From: Haplosporangium gracile
Lineage: Eukaryota; Mortierellomycota; Mortierellomycetes; Mortierellales; Mortierellaceae
Length of the DNA: 57,557 bases
Reading direction: 5' to 3'
Assembly: GCA_015499985.1 (NCBI GenBank)
Contig: JAAAUF010000097.1
Span: forward strand, 1 to 57,557
Below the pieces are notes generated by a model that made no database searches, was not told where the DNA came from, and saw nothing but the letters and a program-made list of their open reading frames with translations. The position numbers were made by a program, and so were the translations under genes. Of the stretch, positions 32,426 through 45,086 are shown piece by piece (the first letter of the stretch is position 1; each line of letters starts with the position of its first letter).

Positions 32426-34220
32426 GATATATGAGAGTAGGAGTAAAGGAGGAGAGGGGAGAGGGGAGGGGTGGATCTGTAAAGGGGGAAAAAAGATAAA
32501 GAAAATGAAAAGAGGAAAAGAGAAGGAAAGAAGAGAAGAAGGAAAGAAGGAAAGAAGGAAAGAAGGAAAGAAAAAAAGAAGGGGAATTTGTCCCTCCTCT
32601 CGGTCGAGTCGGTCGGTCGGATGGATCCAGGCACAAACAGTCAAATCAATTCAATAATCAAATCAACTTTCCTTCCGACCCACTTCCTTTCCTTTCTCTC
32701 GATCTCTTTACTTTTTCTTATTTATTCTCTCGCACTTTCTTCCACAAAAACCCTGTTTGTCATGTGCAAAGGATCACATACAGATACTTCGCAGCCGTCA
32801 TCCATGCGCTCAAAAGTGATCATTACTTAGAGCCTCTTGGCTCTCCTTTCTCCTCATTTCCTTCGGGCTCGTTCTGATTGGCTAATGCCATCCTCGTCTC
32901 AGTCGACCCCGGTCGATCTCACCCTCATTCACTGTTTCTCACCCACCGCCGTCGTTACTTGAAAAAAAAAACGTCAATACGCCCACGGCTACATTTTCTA
33001 CCGCCAGGTTTACTTTAGTCGTCTACCGACCAACCTATTCCTCCATGCGACCACATGCAACCATGGGTTCATTTCTCGCTTCATTTCCTCTTTTTTCTTT
33101 CTTTGATCTTCCTGCCTCTGCAACCCCGTTCAAGAATGTTTTCTATGAAAAGATATATTTATTTTTTTTGCCCTTGATTATTAGTGCTCTTGACCGTTTG
33201 ATTCTCGGAAGTTCACGGAAAAGGCCTTCTTCGCACACAAGTGACCAACCAACCTTTGTCCTCCATCTCCACGTCCAACACAGCTCAACAAACTCGCAAT
33301 AAGGTCTCTTCCCCGCAACTTTCCATTCCCTTCCTCCCCGCCATGTACTCGTCAATGCGTCCCCTCCTCTCCTCCTGTCCCGCCCATGTCTCCTGCTCTG
33401 CTTTCTGTCTCTCCCCATTTCGGGGTATGAAGGGCGGGAAAGAAGAAGAAAATGGTCAAGCTTGTTGTCATACTCATGGTGACCAAGGAGTTGGACAAAG
33501 ATTTATTCGGGTTTAGTTTGCCTGACATCGTTGTAGTAGAAAGTCAAGACGTAATTGCTACACGACATAATGCACTACAGCTACTACTACTCCTACCGCT
33601 CGGTCGCTCACGCTAGAAACGCGTCTGACTCCGGGACAGACTTGCCATATATTCCTCTGGCTTCACATACCAAAGGTATTTCACTGAACCCCTTTGTCCT
33701 GATAGATCAAATATCCTGCTTGCTTAGCTCCATTCACTGAGAAACATATCAACGCGCACGGGCATTGATGACTATTAAATAATGAAGTGTCGGAGGGTGT
33801 CAAGAGTGCTAAGCTGCGGCTCGAGGTTGCCACATGTCATCGGCGTGCAACTGAGCCCTCTCTACAGTACTTGTAGCCCCAACCTTTCAATGAACCAGGC
33901 CATTCTTTTGACTAAAGAGGTATGAATCACAATAAAAGCCAAGACATAACAATTGGTCATAGTGAGGGTGAGAGGACGGAAGTGAAAAGGAGCGTAGGAA
34001 GTACGAGAGTGCCAGGTAATGTATCTGACATGGTGCAGTACATATGCAGGCGATAGGAAGGCGTATTACGTTTCTCACAACGTGCAACATTTGGCTGGTG
34101 ATTTCTCGACCGTGAGTCACTCAACGATTGGTCTATCAAATCACGGTCACGATAAACAGAGGATGAGTTGCAAATCGATTTGCAGGTTTGCAACTTGTTC
34201 ACTCAACACGCTCATCAACC
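32426..34220. other. Divergent intergenic region between carrier and FRS2
   Basis: About 1.8 kb with a GAAAGAAG repeat (CT-rich on the carrier coding strand) at its left edge and mixed sequence elsewhere. It must hold both promoters. No coding exon is supported. Confidence 0.55.
32538..32582. repeat. (GAAAGAAG)n repeat in the carrier leader
   Basis: Tandem GGAAAGAA units, CTTTCTTC-like on the coding strand, 115-160 nt before the carrier start codon. Confidence 0.85.
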
Positions 34221-36610
34221 ATGGCTACTTCGGAGGACATTCAGACCCTCATCCTCACCACCCTCGACACCCAGGGTGCCATCGAGAACACCGACTCCCT
34301 TAAGACTGCCAATGGCGACGCTATCCCTTACCTCGCCGTCGTCGGTGTCCTCAACAGTCTCGCCTCCAAGGAGGTACTTAATTCCTCTTCTTTCATGCTT
34401 GAGCCTACTGCGACTATATTTGTTCCCATGAACCAGCGCTGCAGGAGTTGCATCAACGCCTTCCATTGATGACCACAAAGGCTAACTGAATCAACCATTT
34501 TATTGTTCTCTTTACAATGAAACACAGATGGTTACCTACACCACCATCGAGCGCGATCAGTTCAACCTCACCCAGGAAGGAAAGGATATTGCCGACTCTG
34601 GAAGTCACGAGGCCAAGGTCTTCAACGCTGTCGATCCTGTAAACGGAATTGCTATTGCCGATCTCGCTGTAAGCGCTTTTATTCATAGATATCAACCTGT
34701 TTAATTAACTCGGATATGGACAACAAGCAACAAAAGCAGCCTCTCATCCGCCACTACCTAACAACACATTGACTCATTGCAATAATACTATTAGAAACTT
34801 CTCGGTCCTTCTGCCAAGATTGGTCAGGGCAAGGCTTTCAAGAACAAGTGGATCAAGAAGGATGGCGACAAGCTCGTTCGTGAGGTGGGTGCTGGTCAAT
34901 TTGCTTTGTTATCGACGAGATATCATGTTCTTGCAAAGGCAAATTCAGTCCTACAACTGTGACAACTGGAAGCTGAACAAACAAGTTTATTCCAACACAC
35001 GACAATTCACAATTAGGTCGACTCCATTGTTGATCAGACTCAATTGGATGCTCTTGAGATTCGCAACACTGGAACTCACTCCAAGTCCACCACCTTGAAG
35101 GATCTCCAGGCCCGCAAGCACGTCGAGAAGGTGTAAGTTCACGACATTCGCCCTTTCAAAAATATCACCACACATTGTAATTTTAGGATATTCTCAAGGA
35201 TGCGTCATAATTGACAATTGCTGACACTGGTATGATTTTTTTAAAAATGCCTAGTAAGCTGATCTCGTACAAGGTTGCCAAGGGACCTAAGTTCTCGTTG
35301 AAGATTGAGAAACAGGCTACTGATTTGACTGCCGAGATGTTGGCTGATGGATCATGGAAGACCCAGACTTTCAAGAAGTACAACTTTGCAGGAAACCCTC
35401 CAGAGGGCGGTCACTTACATCCTCTCATGAAGGTGCGCGAGGAGTTCCGCAAGATTTTCTTTGAGCTCGGGTATGTTCTATGGAAGATATATGTTATGAT
35501 GTTACAGCGATTAGCAGTAGGACATGCATATTGACATAATGTGTATTAATATCAATTATCTTTTTTTTTGCGAACAACAGTTTCGAGGAAATGCCCACCA
35601 ACAAATACGTCGAGTCTTCGTTCTGGAACTTTGACGCTCTTTTCCAGCCTCAACAGCATCCTGCCCGTGATGCCCATGATACCTTCTTCCTTCTCGGTAT
35701 GTCAGATAACTTTTCAGCACTGCGTTTATGCATGGACATATCAATGGTTGAACATCATTTGCTAATCCTGACCGCTTTTGGAAATAATAGACCCTGCTAC
35801 TTCCAGCAACTTCCCCGATAAGGAGTACGTTCAGCGCGTCAAGGAGGTTCACTCTCACGGAGGATACGGCTCGATTGGATACGGATACGACTGGAAGATT
35901 GAGGAAGCTGAGAAGTTGCTCCTCCGCACCCACACCACCTCTGTTTCTTCCAACATGCTCTACCGCCTCGCTCAGGAGACCAAGGCTAGTGGCTCGTTCA
36001 AGCCCGCAAAGTTCTTCTCAATCGATCGTGTCTACCGTAACGAGACTGTCGATGCCACCCATTTGGCTGAGTTCCACCAGGTCGAGGGTGTCATTGCTGA
36101 CAAGAACTTGACTTTGGGAGATTTGATTGGATTCATGGAGATCTTCTTTGAGAAGATGGGAGTGCCCAACATCAAGTTCAAGCCCGCCTTCAACCCTTAT
36201 ACCGAGCCAAGTATGGAGATTTTCTCATGGCACCCTGGTCTTGAGAAGTGGGTCGAGCTTGGAAACTCGGGCATGTTCCGTCCTGAGATGTTGGAGGCTA
36301 TGGGTCTCGATCCCGATGTCCGTGTCATTGCCTGGGGTCTCGGTTTGGAGCGTCCCACCATGATTAAGTACGGTCTGGATAACATCCGTGAGGTAAGCAT
36401 TCACCTTTTTTTTTGAACTTTTTGCTTTATCAACTTTAGCCTATTGGGTTTACATTAGGTATTTTACTCACACATTACCACCATTTATATCTAATTGCAT
36501 AGCTTTTGGGACACAAGGTTGACTTGGACATGATCCAGTCCAACCCTGCCTGCAGATTGGACAAGAAGATGGGCAAGGAGTTGGTCGGCAAGGATGCTGT
36601 TGATGCTTAA
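34221..36610 (+). CDS. FRS2: Phenylalanyl-tRNA synthetase alpha subunit, cytosolic
   Basis: Catalytic subunit of the alpha2-beta2 enzyme that charges tRNA-Phe. Eight exons: 34221-34373, 34528-34668, 34795-34884, 35017-35132, 35255-35470, 35581-35696, 35791-36392 and 36503-36610, giving 513 residues, the normal size for the eukaryotic subunit. The N-terminal part holds the winged-helix-type domains (for example [12 protein letters not shown]). The class II core shows [19 protein letters not shown] (motif 1 region), [21 protein letters not shown] (motif 2) and [14 protein letters not shown] (motif 3). The ATG context (CAACCATGG) is good. Several introns are phase 0 in the N-terminal third. This is an ordinary housekeeping gene with no sign of degeneration. 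Confidence 0.96.
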
Positions 36611-37158
36611 ACACAAGCCTTGGAAAATGAAAATATGTTAGTACAGAGTCGAAGAAAGAACGAAGAATAATAAACTATCAAGAAACGCATGCTCATACTT
36701 CACCCATGCGCCTGAATCATTGGCTATGACGCGATCAAAACCTGTATTACTTTACTCTCTGTGGAGTATCCACACACTTACAGCACAACCACATCCACAA
36801 GGAAGAAAAAAAGAGGAAAGTGTGAAAGAGAGAAACATTAAGGAAATTTTGGGCATGGACGCGTGCCTCGCATCTGACAGGACCTACACGTCACACAAGG
36901 AGGAGATCTCCTCGTCTCCTTGCCCCCCTTGCCTCTCCTTTGTGCCTCGAAGACAGCATCTTCTTTTCTTTTTCTTCTCTTTTATTTCCCATTCTTTTCT
37001 TCTCCATCACTATCCACCCTCTTTTTCTCTCATTTCGACAGAAGAACGCATACACATCCTGTTCTAGGCACCTAAAACTTTATCACCAAAAAAATATCCC
37101 CTCAGTTGAAACAGCGACTTCCTTACAGGAGAGAGAAAGTGAGAGAAAAAAGGAATAA
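36611..37158. other. Intergenic between FRS2 and lipin
   Basis: Tandem genes on the + strand. The first 100 nt are the FRS2 3' end; 36950-37030 is a strongly CT-rich tract, and the lipin start codon follows an AGAGAGAAA-rich leader. No further gene is seen. Confidence 0.6.
36669..36674 (+). terminator. Candidate AATAAA poly(A) signal of FRS2
   Basis: AATAAA about 60 nt after the FRS2 stop codon, within GAATAATAAACT. Its position suits 3'-end formation. Confidence 0.55.
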
Positions 37159-40100
37159 ATGCAGTCTGTCGGAAGTTTCTTTTCGACGGTCTCAAAGTTC
37201 TATAATGAGATCAACCCGGCAACTCTGTCGGGCGCGATTGATGTCGTAGTAGTCGAGCAGGCCAATGGCGACTTAGCCTGTTCGCCCTTCCATATCCGGT
37301 TCGGGAAACTCAGTATACTTCGCCCTCAGGAGAAAGTTGTAAGCATTGAACAACACGAACGCCTTTTTTTTTTTTTTTTTTGTTATTGTGGCAGGGCAGG
37401 GAAAGGAAGTGCTTATTTTTGTTTGGGTTCAGTTGTCGCCTAGGCTCGGCTCAGAAAGCGAGTGTTCTTCAAAATCAAGGGCCACTTTTGGTGACATGCA
37501 ATCGTTGACAACAGAAATCCCTCCGGTAACCTAGGCTGTTACGTCTGCTTTTTTCTTTGGGTGGTACGATAGGTAGAAGTGACGATCAATGGACGAGTAG
37601 TCGACTTCCCGATGAAGGTCGGTGACGCAGGAGAGGCGTTCTTTGTGTTTGAAACAGAACAGGAAGTGCCCGAGGAGTTTGCTACATCACCCCTTGCAGG
37701 ACCATCCTCGCCCGATAAAGTCGGGGAGGAGATTGATTTCTTGGACCTGGCTCAGGGGGAGGGTGGCCATGTCACAACACAGCCTAACGACCATGGTAAA
37801 CAGACTGCTCATCTGAAAACACGCTGTGTGAAGCTAGTTGCTCACGGCCTGACGGTCTGGCTGATGTGGATAACGAGGTATACTTTGAGCGAACTACTGT
37901 GCCAGATTTCAAATGTCACTAACAACAACTGCTGGGTTTTTTTACACTTTCTTCCTCTCCTCCTCGTTCACATAGACACGGGTTATGTAAGCGCACACAG
38001 CGGACACGGGTCAGAGTTCGAGGAGGACGAACAAGACTTTCCCTCGCCGCCTCCAGCCAAGCGGCAGACCTACGCTTCGGCTGCACAGTTAGGCAGCGCC
38101 AGCCACGGGACAGGTCAGCACCAGATGATAAGAGGACAGGCCGCCTCAGTGGAAGGCAACGGAAGACATCGCATTGTGAGGAGAAAGGCGTATGAATCGC
38201 ACAGACGGTATTCAATCTCGATCTCCTTGCCGTGCTCACCCGTCCTCAAGCCGCACGATATCATGGAAAATTTCCAGCCTGTTGATTCCGCAGGGCCGTT
38301 TGGGGGCGATGCCAACACTCATGCTCACTTTGGGTACCAGCCCTCCACACCCGTTGTTTCTTCCGATGGCACCAACGGTCGTAGCCAGGTCCTGAGTCCA
38401 CCGCACAAAGATGATGTGATTATGGATATGACTGGATACAAAACGGATGACTCGGCAGAGACTGATCTCGAGTCAGATGATCCTTCAGCGGAGGCAGGTG
38501 CATCCAAGAGTAACCCTCATACTCGGAGAAGACGGAAGCGAGTTTCTCGTAGGAACTTGGATATATCACTCTCAGGACCAATAACAAGGGACGGACACGA
38601 ACCAACAGAGGAGGTCAAGGAAGCCGACCCACGATTGCCCTCGCGCCCTATCCAAAACATGTTTCATCGCAAGGGACCTGCCCCTTACCGCGTAAAGCGC
38701 TCCAGCTCTCTCCCCAACGTCTTGGAGCCACGTAAGACTCCAATCATTGTCGTGTTCCTTGTCTTAATGAGTAGGGTGTGAATGCATTCTTTAGCCATTA
38801 CTGACATTTATTGTGCATATCATCTCTAGCTGAGGTACTGGAAAGTCCGTTGCCTGGCGAACTGAAATCTAGAGGGCCTTCTCCTGCAGCGGGAGGAGTC
38901 AGTACGTTGCATAGACGCACCAACGTCGACGCATCAAGCAATAGCAATTCAGCAGACTCTTCTCCTCCACCTACATTGGGCAGCCAACGTGAACACCATC
39001 GCCATCACCACCAACAGCATTATCATGACAACAGCAAGAGAGGCCATCCTCGCCGCCACTCTCACAAACCTCCGCAGCTGTTGCAAAAATCATCGGCACC
39101 AAGGCAACACGCCGCTCTCAGCGCACTTAGTGATACTGAGCTGGAGGTTAGCGACAACTGATTACAAGATCCTTCAAACTGCCGTAAGCTGGATGTTTAC
39201 ACCATATCTAACATTTACGTTTGTACCCTTTGTGGATACAATAGTACCAGACACCAAGGACTGCCAAGGCTACACAGGATTCAGAGTGGTCATGGGGATG
39301 GGGCAGTCTGCCAGTCAAGAATGATAGCATGGAGAATATTATTGACGCAGATCAGAAGGGTCAGTACTCCACCCAGGTGTCGATCGATATCCCTGCAGCT
39401 CCAAAACCTGTCCTGAACGAGACTGAGATTGGAGGAGAAATGTATAGAGTTGCCATCAGCCTGTGTCCCGGAGATGAGTTTGGCAAGGATGTGGTACGAG
39501 ACCAGACTTTTAAAAACCTTGGTGCTCGTGCTGATTGCACCCTCTCATCGTTGATCTTGACTAACTCGTTCGATGATGTGTTACCTATAGGTTGCAAGTG
39601 AGGCATTGTTTGCCACACACCAGGTCTCGTTTGAAGAGTTTGGGAAAGATCCCCTCAAGATTCTCAATAACAAAAGTCTGGTCTGCCTCATCAACGACAG
39701 GTATTACAATGCTGCATTGTGCATGTTTGGCATAATTTGGTACCACAAGCTTATTCAAGTCGATTCGATTTTTATGAGCTAGATACTTTACATGGGCAGC
39801 TGCAGGTCCTTACTTGGCGTCTCTGTTTCTGTTCCGCAAACCACTCTCAGACGAAACACTGCATCAGCTCTCAGTCAAAGACTCGAGACACCTTTCTGAC
39901 AGATCCCAGGCTCAGGAACAACCAACCAGGTTCGGTGCACTGTCTAGGTGGTTGCGCGGGTCTGCTACTGCGAACCAGTTGAGTGCTATCGAGCAAGGGC
40001 AGCCGAGACGTCCCTCAGGATCCGAGGAAGCTTCGCCTATCCAACTACCAGTTGAGGTATGTATTCAACCATTGTTGTCCTTGCCTCAACTACGCAAATT

Positions 40101-42309
40101 GAACGACCCATTAACCCTCTTGCTGTGTCTTGCGCCATCATGTTAGGAGGAAGATGAAGAGAAGCGGGGAAGAAAGCCGAAATTAGGGACAGAAGTGCAC
40201 TTAGACATTGACAAGGAGTCGATGACGCGAAGTACTTCAATGCCAATACAACGCTCCAAGTCGGTGGGGTCTGATAACAGCGCAACAGAACAGGTGGCTA
40301 CTGCAGAACCGGAACATCGAGCTACTAAGCGCTACGCCAAGACTCTTCGCCTGACCTCTGATCAGCTGGTATGCGCTCTCGCATGGGTGACGACTTTAAC
40401 AGAATTCGACGCGAAGCTGCAGGTTTTTAATCATCTTTAACCTATTGCCTCATTTCTTGCTATTAGAAATCGCTCAACTTGAAGAAGGGCGCAAATACGC
40501 TGACATTCTCTGTCACGTCGAGTTACCAGGGCAAGGCTATTTGTTCAGCAAAGCTGTTCCTCTGGGATCACGACTACCAGGTAGTCATCTCTGATATCGA
40601 TGGCACCATTACAAAGTCGGATGCACTGGGGCATATCTTTACGATGGCCGGTAAAGATTGGACCCACGCTGGCGTAGCCAAGCTCTACACGGATATCGCC
40701 AACAATGGCTATCATATCTTGTACCTGACTTCTCGTGCTATTGGTCAGGCAGATTATACGAGAAAGTATCTGAAGAATGTCGAGCAGGACAACTACCAGC
40801 TTCCTGATGGTCCGGTCATCATGAGTCCCGATCGTTTGATGACAGCATTTCACAGGTATGAGTATGAGGCAGAGTCATGGTATTTGGCAGCTAATGTGAA
40901 TATAACTGAGGGATGTTTATTCACAGGGGCCACTCTTTCTTTGTGCCGACCAATAGAGAGGTGATAATGAGGAAGCCAGAAGAGTTCAAGATGGCTTGTT
41001 TGCGAGACATTCGACGCCTGTTTGATGACCGCAACCCGTTCTATGCTGGATTTGGCAACCGCATTACCGATGCCATGTCGTATCGAAGTGTGAACGTTCC
41101 TTCGTCAAGGATCTTTACCATTGACTCTGGCGGTGAGGTCAAGCTGGAACTCCTTAGCAGTTATAAGTCTTCGTAAGTTCTCCGCCGGCTTTAGCTCGAT
41201 GCAGATCGTATGCTTTCATCAATATTTTGAAAGGCCAACTAACTTACTTCCCTGTCATTGACCCTAATAGGTATCTGGCGTTGAACGATTTAGTGAATGA
41301 AATCTTCCCTGGAATGCGCCACGCACCAGAGTTTAACGACTGGAACTTTTGGAAGCTTCCGATGCCGACAATCGATTTGCCCATGGCTCCATCACCGCAA
41401 CCGTCGCTGCCGTTTAATCCTGGTTCCTTTAATAGCGGAGGAACGCCAGGACGACTAGGCGTGATTCGCAGCTTCACAAGCTCGCTGACATCCTCTGGGT
41501 CGCTGAAGAAGAGACCCTCTATCCCTACTTTCAGCTCGTCTCCTGTACCACCCACTTCTCCACCTGTATCCTCTCCGCTCTCCAGTCACTCAATGACGGT
41601 TTCTTCTCCCTCGGCACCGACAGGGCTGCAGATTGCTGATAGGACAAGACGTCTATCATTGTCGTTGATGAAGTATGGAGGAAGCTACTCATCTTCTGCG
41701 TCGGCGATTACTGTTGCTTCTTCTTCGTCCATGACTCAGATTACCAATGGACAGATGTCATCTTCTCCGTCGTCTCATTCAGAGACTTTGGTTCCTCTCC
41801 AGAATGTACGGTCCCGTGGCATGTCGATGACAGCTCTGTTGTCTCCCGGATATGTACCTTCCAATCTCGGAACTTCGCCTCCAACGACTGCTTCTACTTT
41901 GAGTAGTGATGTGCATCCACTCGATATCCCAACAGTGAGGAAGGCGTCCAGTTTCTCAGTTTCGCCACCGCAATTAGCAAGTCGACTCTCCGAGACTGTG
42001 ATTCCTTTCCTGAGAGGGCGGTCTTCCCGATCTGAGCAGGGTCAACAACAACAACAACAGCAGCAGGATGTTGATGCTGAGCTTCACCAGCATCATGATG
42101 AGACACTTCCTGGTACGGACGACTACTCTGAGGCCACCATTGTGGACCACCAGTATGAGGAAGAGTATGAGGGTTACTCTGGCGACCATTATGATGCTGG
42201 CGAGGAAGGTGGCGAGTATGAGGATTATGAGTATGGTGACGACGAAGAGGAGTTGGACGGCGATCTTGAGGACGACGTCGAACTAAACATTGACGCACCC
42301 TTCCTGTAG
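37159..42309 (+). CDS. PAH1: Lipin / Mg2+-dependent phosphatidate phosphatase
   Basis: Converts phosphatidate to diacylglycerol at the ER/nuclear membrane, steering lipid to storage or membranes. Eleven exons: 37159-37338, 37573-37795, 37976-38731, 38830-39146, 39245-39493, 39591-39700, 39783-40056, 40147-40368, 40467-40855, 40957-41172 and 41271-42309, giving 1324 residues. N-LIP (1-110) starts with an amphipathic segment ([20 protein letters not shown]). The conserved WSWGWGSLP is at exon 5. The HAD/LNS2 domain has the catalytic DIDGT at about 820-824, then [26 protein letters not shown] and GFGNRITD. Residues beyond about 1020 are Ser/Pro-rich and end in a very acidic tail ([18 protein letters not shown]), as in yeast Pah1, where the acidic tail binds Nem1-Spo7. 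Many Ser-Pro sites suggest phospho-control. The exon 5 donor could be at 39491 or 39494. Confidence 0.95.
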
Positions 42310-42621
42310 ATACTTTTCTCTTTCCTTTTTGCTTTTTGACTGTTGTTTTCCGTTCTTTTCTTTCCCCCATTTCTGATTTCTTTCTGCTTTTCCTTCATTT
42401 GTCTTTCCTGGAATATACAGTTGCATATCCTGTGGTTCTCCTTTGAGTGTCTTTTTTCCGGGTAATTCGGTGTCGATTTATTTTTGTTGATACAGATGAT
42501 GACAGGTTGCGTGCAGTTAATAATAATAGTTGGTGTTGGTGGCGAAGTCGAGTACTTTCCATATTCGTTTTACCAACGAGAGAAATCTAGTAATGGAAAC
42601 GCAAAAGAAGCCGTTTGTTAG
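42310..42621. other. Convergent 3' intergenic region after lipin
   Basis: T-rich lipin 3' flank, meeting the predicted end of the minus-strand Cys-rich gene. No exon is seen within it. Confidence 0.5.
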
Positions 42622-43052
42622 TCATATCCATGTTGAACAGCCATGATCGCCGCAGTCAGAAATCGAAAATTGTCCATCCCAAAGTACACATCCCACATTG
42701 CCTTCTCCTTTATTAGCTATTTTCTTAACTTCAGTTGCTCCAGCACCATTTCTTCTCTTTCCTTGTTCTTCTCCTCATTTCAATATACCAAAAAAAAATC
42801 CCACATCTTCAATTGACCAGTCATATATCCTTACCCTCAGTCTTGTAACGACTAGTCTTGTCGAGAAACTCTGTCTGAGCACAAACGTTACACCTCCAAG
42901 GGAACAGTTTAGAAGCCTCACGTTCCATGATGAGATTTCCGCAGTGGGCGCGGTCGTGTGGACAAGAGTTGCATTTCTGGTAGTAGACGTGGAATTCCTC
43001 AAAGTGCTTCTTGTCCTTGGAGCAAAGGTATTTATCATGGACGCGCCAGCAC
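42622..43052 (-). CDS. Probable small Cys/His-rich protein (partial model)
   Basis: I do not recognise the family. A well-bounded exon at 43052-42835 (acceptor ACTAG, donor GTAAGG) encodes CWRVHDKYLCSKDKK, CNSCPHDRAHCG and FPWRCNVCAQTEFL, with spaced Cys/His pairs like a zinc-binding domain. A CTAAC branch-like motif and pyrimidine tract precede the acceptor. A 118-nt intron leads to 42716-42622, where phase predicts NVGCVLWDGQFSISDCGDHGC and a stop. Another frame of that exon reads MWDVYFGMDNFRFL to a stop, so the 3' end is unsure. No clear 5' exon was found; one option is an ATG split by an intron with donor at 43190. The opposite strand is also open (from 42698) but Leu/Val/Ser-rich without motif structure. 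Confidence 0.42.
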
Positions 43053-43411
43053 CTAGTTTTTGTGAAGTGGAAGAGGAGAGTTACAGGAAGAGGAGGTTAG
43101 GTGTGAGTTCGAGTTCTTGTGTATGAGTTTGTTGAAGTACAAGTGTCAGAGGTGGTTGGCAGTGGTGCCTGCGAGGAATGTAATTGCCTACATGGTTGTA
43201 TGGTTTTGTGTTGTTGTGTGGTAAGAAAGGAATTGTTAACACTTTTTCAGTATTCATTTTCTTTTTTAGGACCGCATAAACAAAAAGATCGGTGACTGCC
43301 AAACGAACTGGTAACATAAAAGCTGTGTTGAGTTCAAAGGGGCCTGCGCACTTTTTTACTTTCTCACATTTGAACTTCAACCTTTACACTCACCGGCACA
43401 CCTACATCACC

Positions 43412-44993
43412 ATGCCATCGCCCACAACTGCCCCCCAGAAACTCACCACCGTCGACCAGTACAAGACCTTCCTTGACAAATACGACACCTTCCTCCTCGA
43501 CTGCGATGGTAACTCCTAGGCATTTTTTTTCTTACTTCGCACTTTTGCACTTTTCCCCTCCTTTTGTTGTCTTTCTGTCCTCGACCGTTAAAACACATTC
43601 CGACAGTTCTGGTTCAACAACGCCTAACACCGACTCGCTTTAATTGATATCAACTCCATTTTGTTTATAGGTGTCCTGTGGCACGGAAGCCATGTTCTTG
43701 ATGGAATCTTAGACACTGTCAAGTTTCTCCGAGAGAATGGTATGTCACTGTAAATCGCTTTTTGTTGGGCGTTATCTTGTCATTTAATGCAACCGATTAA
43801 CTGAAAAAAAAAAAAATCGATTGAATCATTCTGTGTAAATCGGATGATCTCTCAAACCCGAGGTCTTGAGATACAAATCAAACTCCTTTGATCCGTTCAC
43901 CCGTTATCTCATTCTCACTCACACATACCTCATTCTTCTTTCTTACTTCATATACCCCTTGCCCTACGACAAAACAGGAAAGCAGTTGGTGTTCGTGACA
44001 AATAACAGCACACTATCCCGCAAGAACTATGTGAAAAAGTTTGAAAAGTTGGGCATCCACGCCTCAGAGAAGGACATCTTCTCCTCGGCCTTTGCCACGG
44101 CTGTCTACCTCCGCAACATCCTCAACTTCCCCAAGGACAAGCGTGTTTTTGTCATTGGCGAGTCTGGAATCGTCGATGAGCTCAAGGAGGTCGGCATCGA
44201 GACCTGTGGCGCTAACGTAAGTTGTTCTGCCCTTTCTTTTGTTTTCCCACACGTTTATTATGGATGACTATCAACTGAGCATTCTGGTTAACCATAAGCC
44301 TCACTTCTTTTTTCTCCCCCTCTTATGTGTTACGGGCGTAATCATTACAAACAGGAAGATACGGGCGTCATTATGGCTCAAGGAGATTTCGGCTTGATCG
44401 AGCAGGATCCGACGATCGGGGCAGTCGTTTGTGGATTTGATATCAACATCAACTACCGCAAGCTCGCAAGGGCATTCACATACCTCAACAACAAGGAGCA
44501 AAAGGCTCATTTCATTCTCACGAATGACGATACTACTTTCCCAGCACCCAATGGTGTCTTCCCCGGTACTGGTTCGCTGTGCCAGCCTTTGGTTTCGGCT
44601 TTGAAGAGACAGCCTATGGTCATGGGTAAACCTAACCAGCCCATGTTGGACTGCTTCTTCTCCAAGTAAGTTATTTTTTTATTTGATCGATTGTCTTGAT
44701 CTTCAAGCAGAAGACTGGCTCTGATTATCACAATAACGGCCTCTTTACTCACACTCCCTTCTCGCTCTCTTTTGTCACCCACTTTTAGCTACCACACGGA
44801 CCCCGCAAGGACATGCATGGTTGGAGACCGTCTGGACACGGATATCGCATTCGGCGCCAACGGCAAAATTGCAACCCTGATGGTCTTGACGGGCGTGTCG
44901 ACCGAAGAGGAGGCCGTCGACCCTCAACAGCCCATTAAACCCTCGTATATCATCCAAAGCTTTGGCGAGTTTGCCAAGGTCGGACAGCAGTAG
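43412..44993 (+). CDS. PHO13: Pho13-type HAD phosphatase (4-nitrophenyl / 2-phosphoglycolate phosphatase)
   Basis: Haloacid-dehalogenase phosphatase, 306 residues, close to yeast Pho13. The family removes toxic side products such as 2-phosphoglycolate and 4-phosphoerythronate in the cytosol. Exons: 43412-43508, 43671-43739, 43978-44216, 44355-44665 and 44789-44993. Motif I is LLDCDGVLW with the nucleophile Asp, and the family signature that follows is VTNNST. The C2 cap lies in the middle (VVCGFDININY). Motif III is the Lys in GKPNQPML and motif IV is GDRLDTDIAFG. All catalytic residues are present. Exon 1 ends inside motif I, and exon 2 is only 69 nt. The stop codon lies 93 nt from that of the convergent Lcl3-like gene. 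Confidence 0.94.
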
Positions 44994-45086
44994 ATGTGCG
45001 ATCAACATAGAGCCTCCATCGTAATATATAGACGTATCGAGTTCATATAAAAATATACAGTTTGTTTATGGAAGTTTGCAATAGTA

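Noticed and set aside
33540..33760. Search for a tRNA-like fold in the FRS2 upstream region and elsewhere
   Set aside because: No stretch showed paired acceptor arms together with a GGTTCGAATC-type box B. No tRNA gene is claimed.
42698..43126. Plus-strand open frame opposite the Cys-rich exon
   Set aside because: Its translation is Ser/Leu/Val-rich with no motif, while the minus strand shows spaced Cys/His and splice signals. It is probably a shadow frame.
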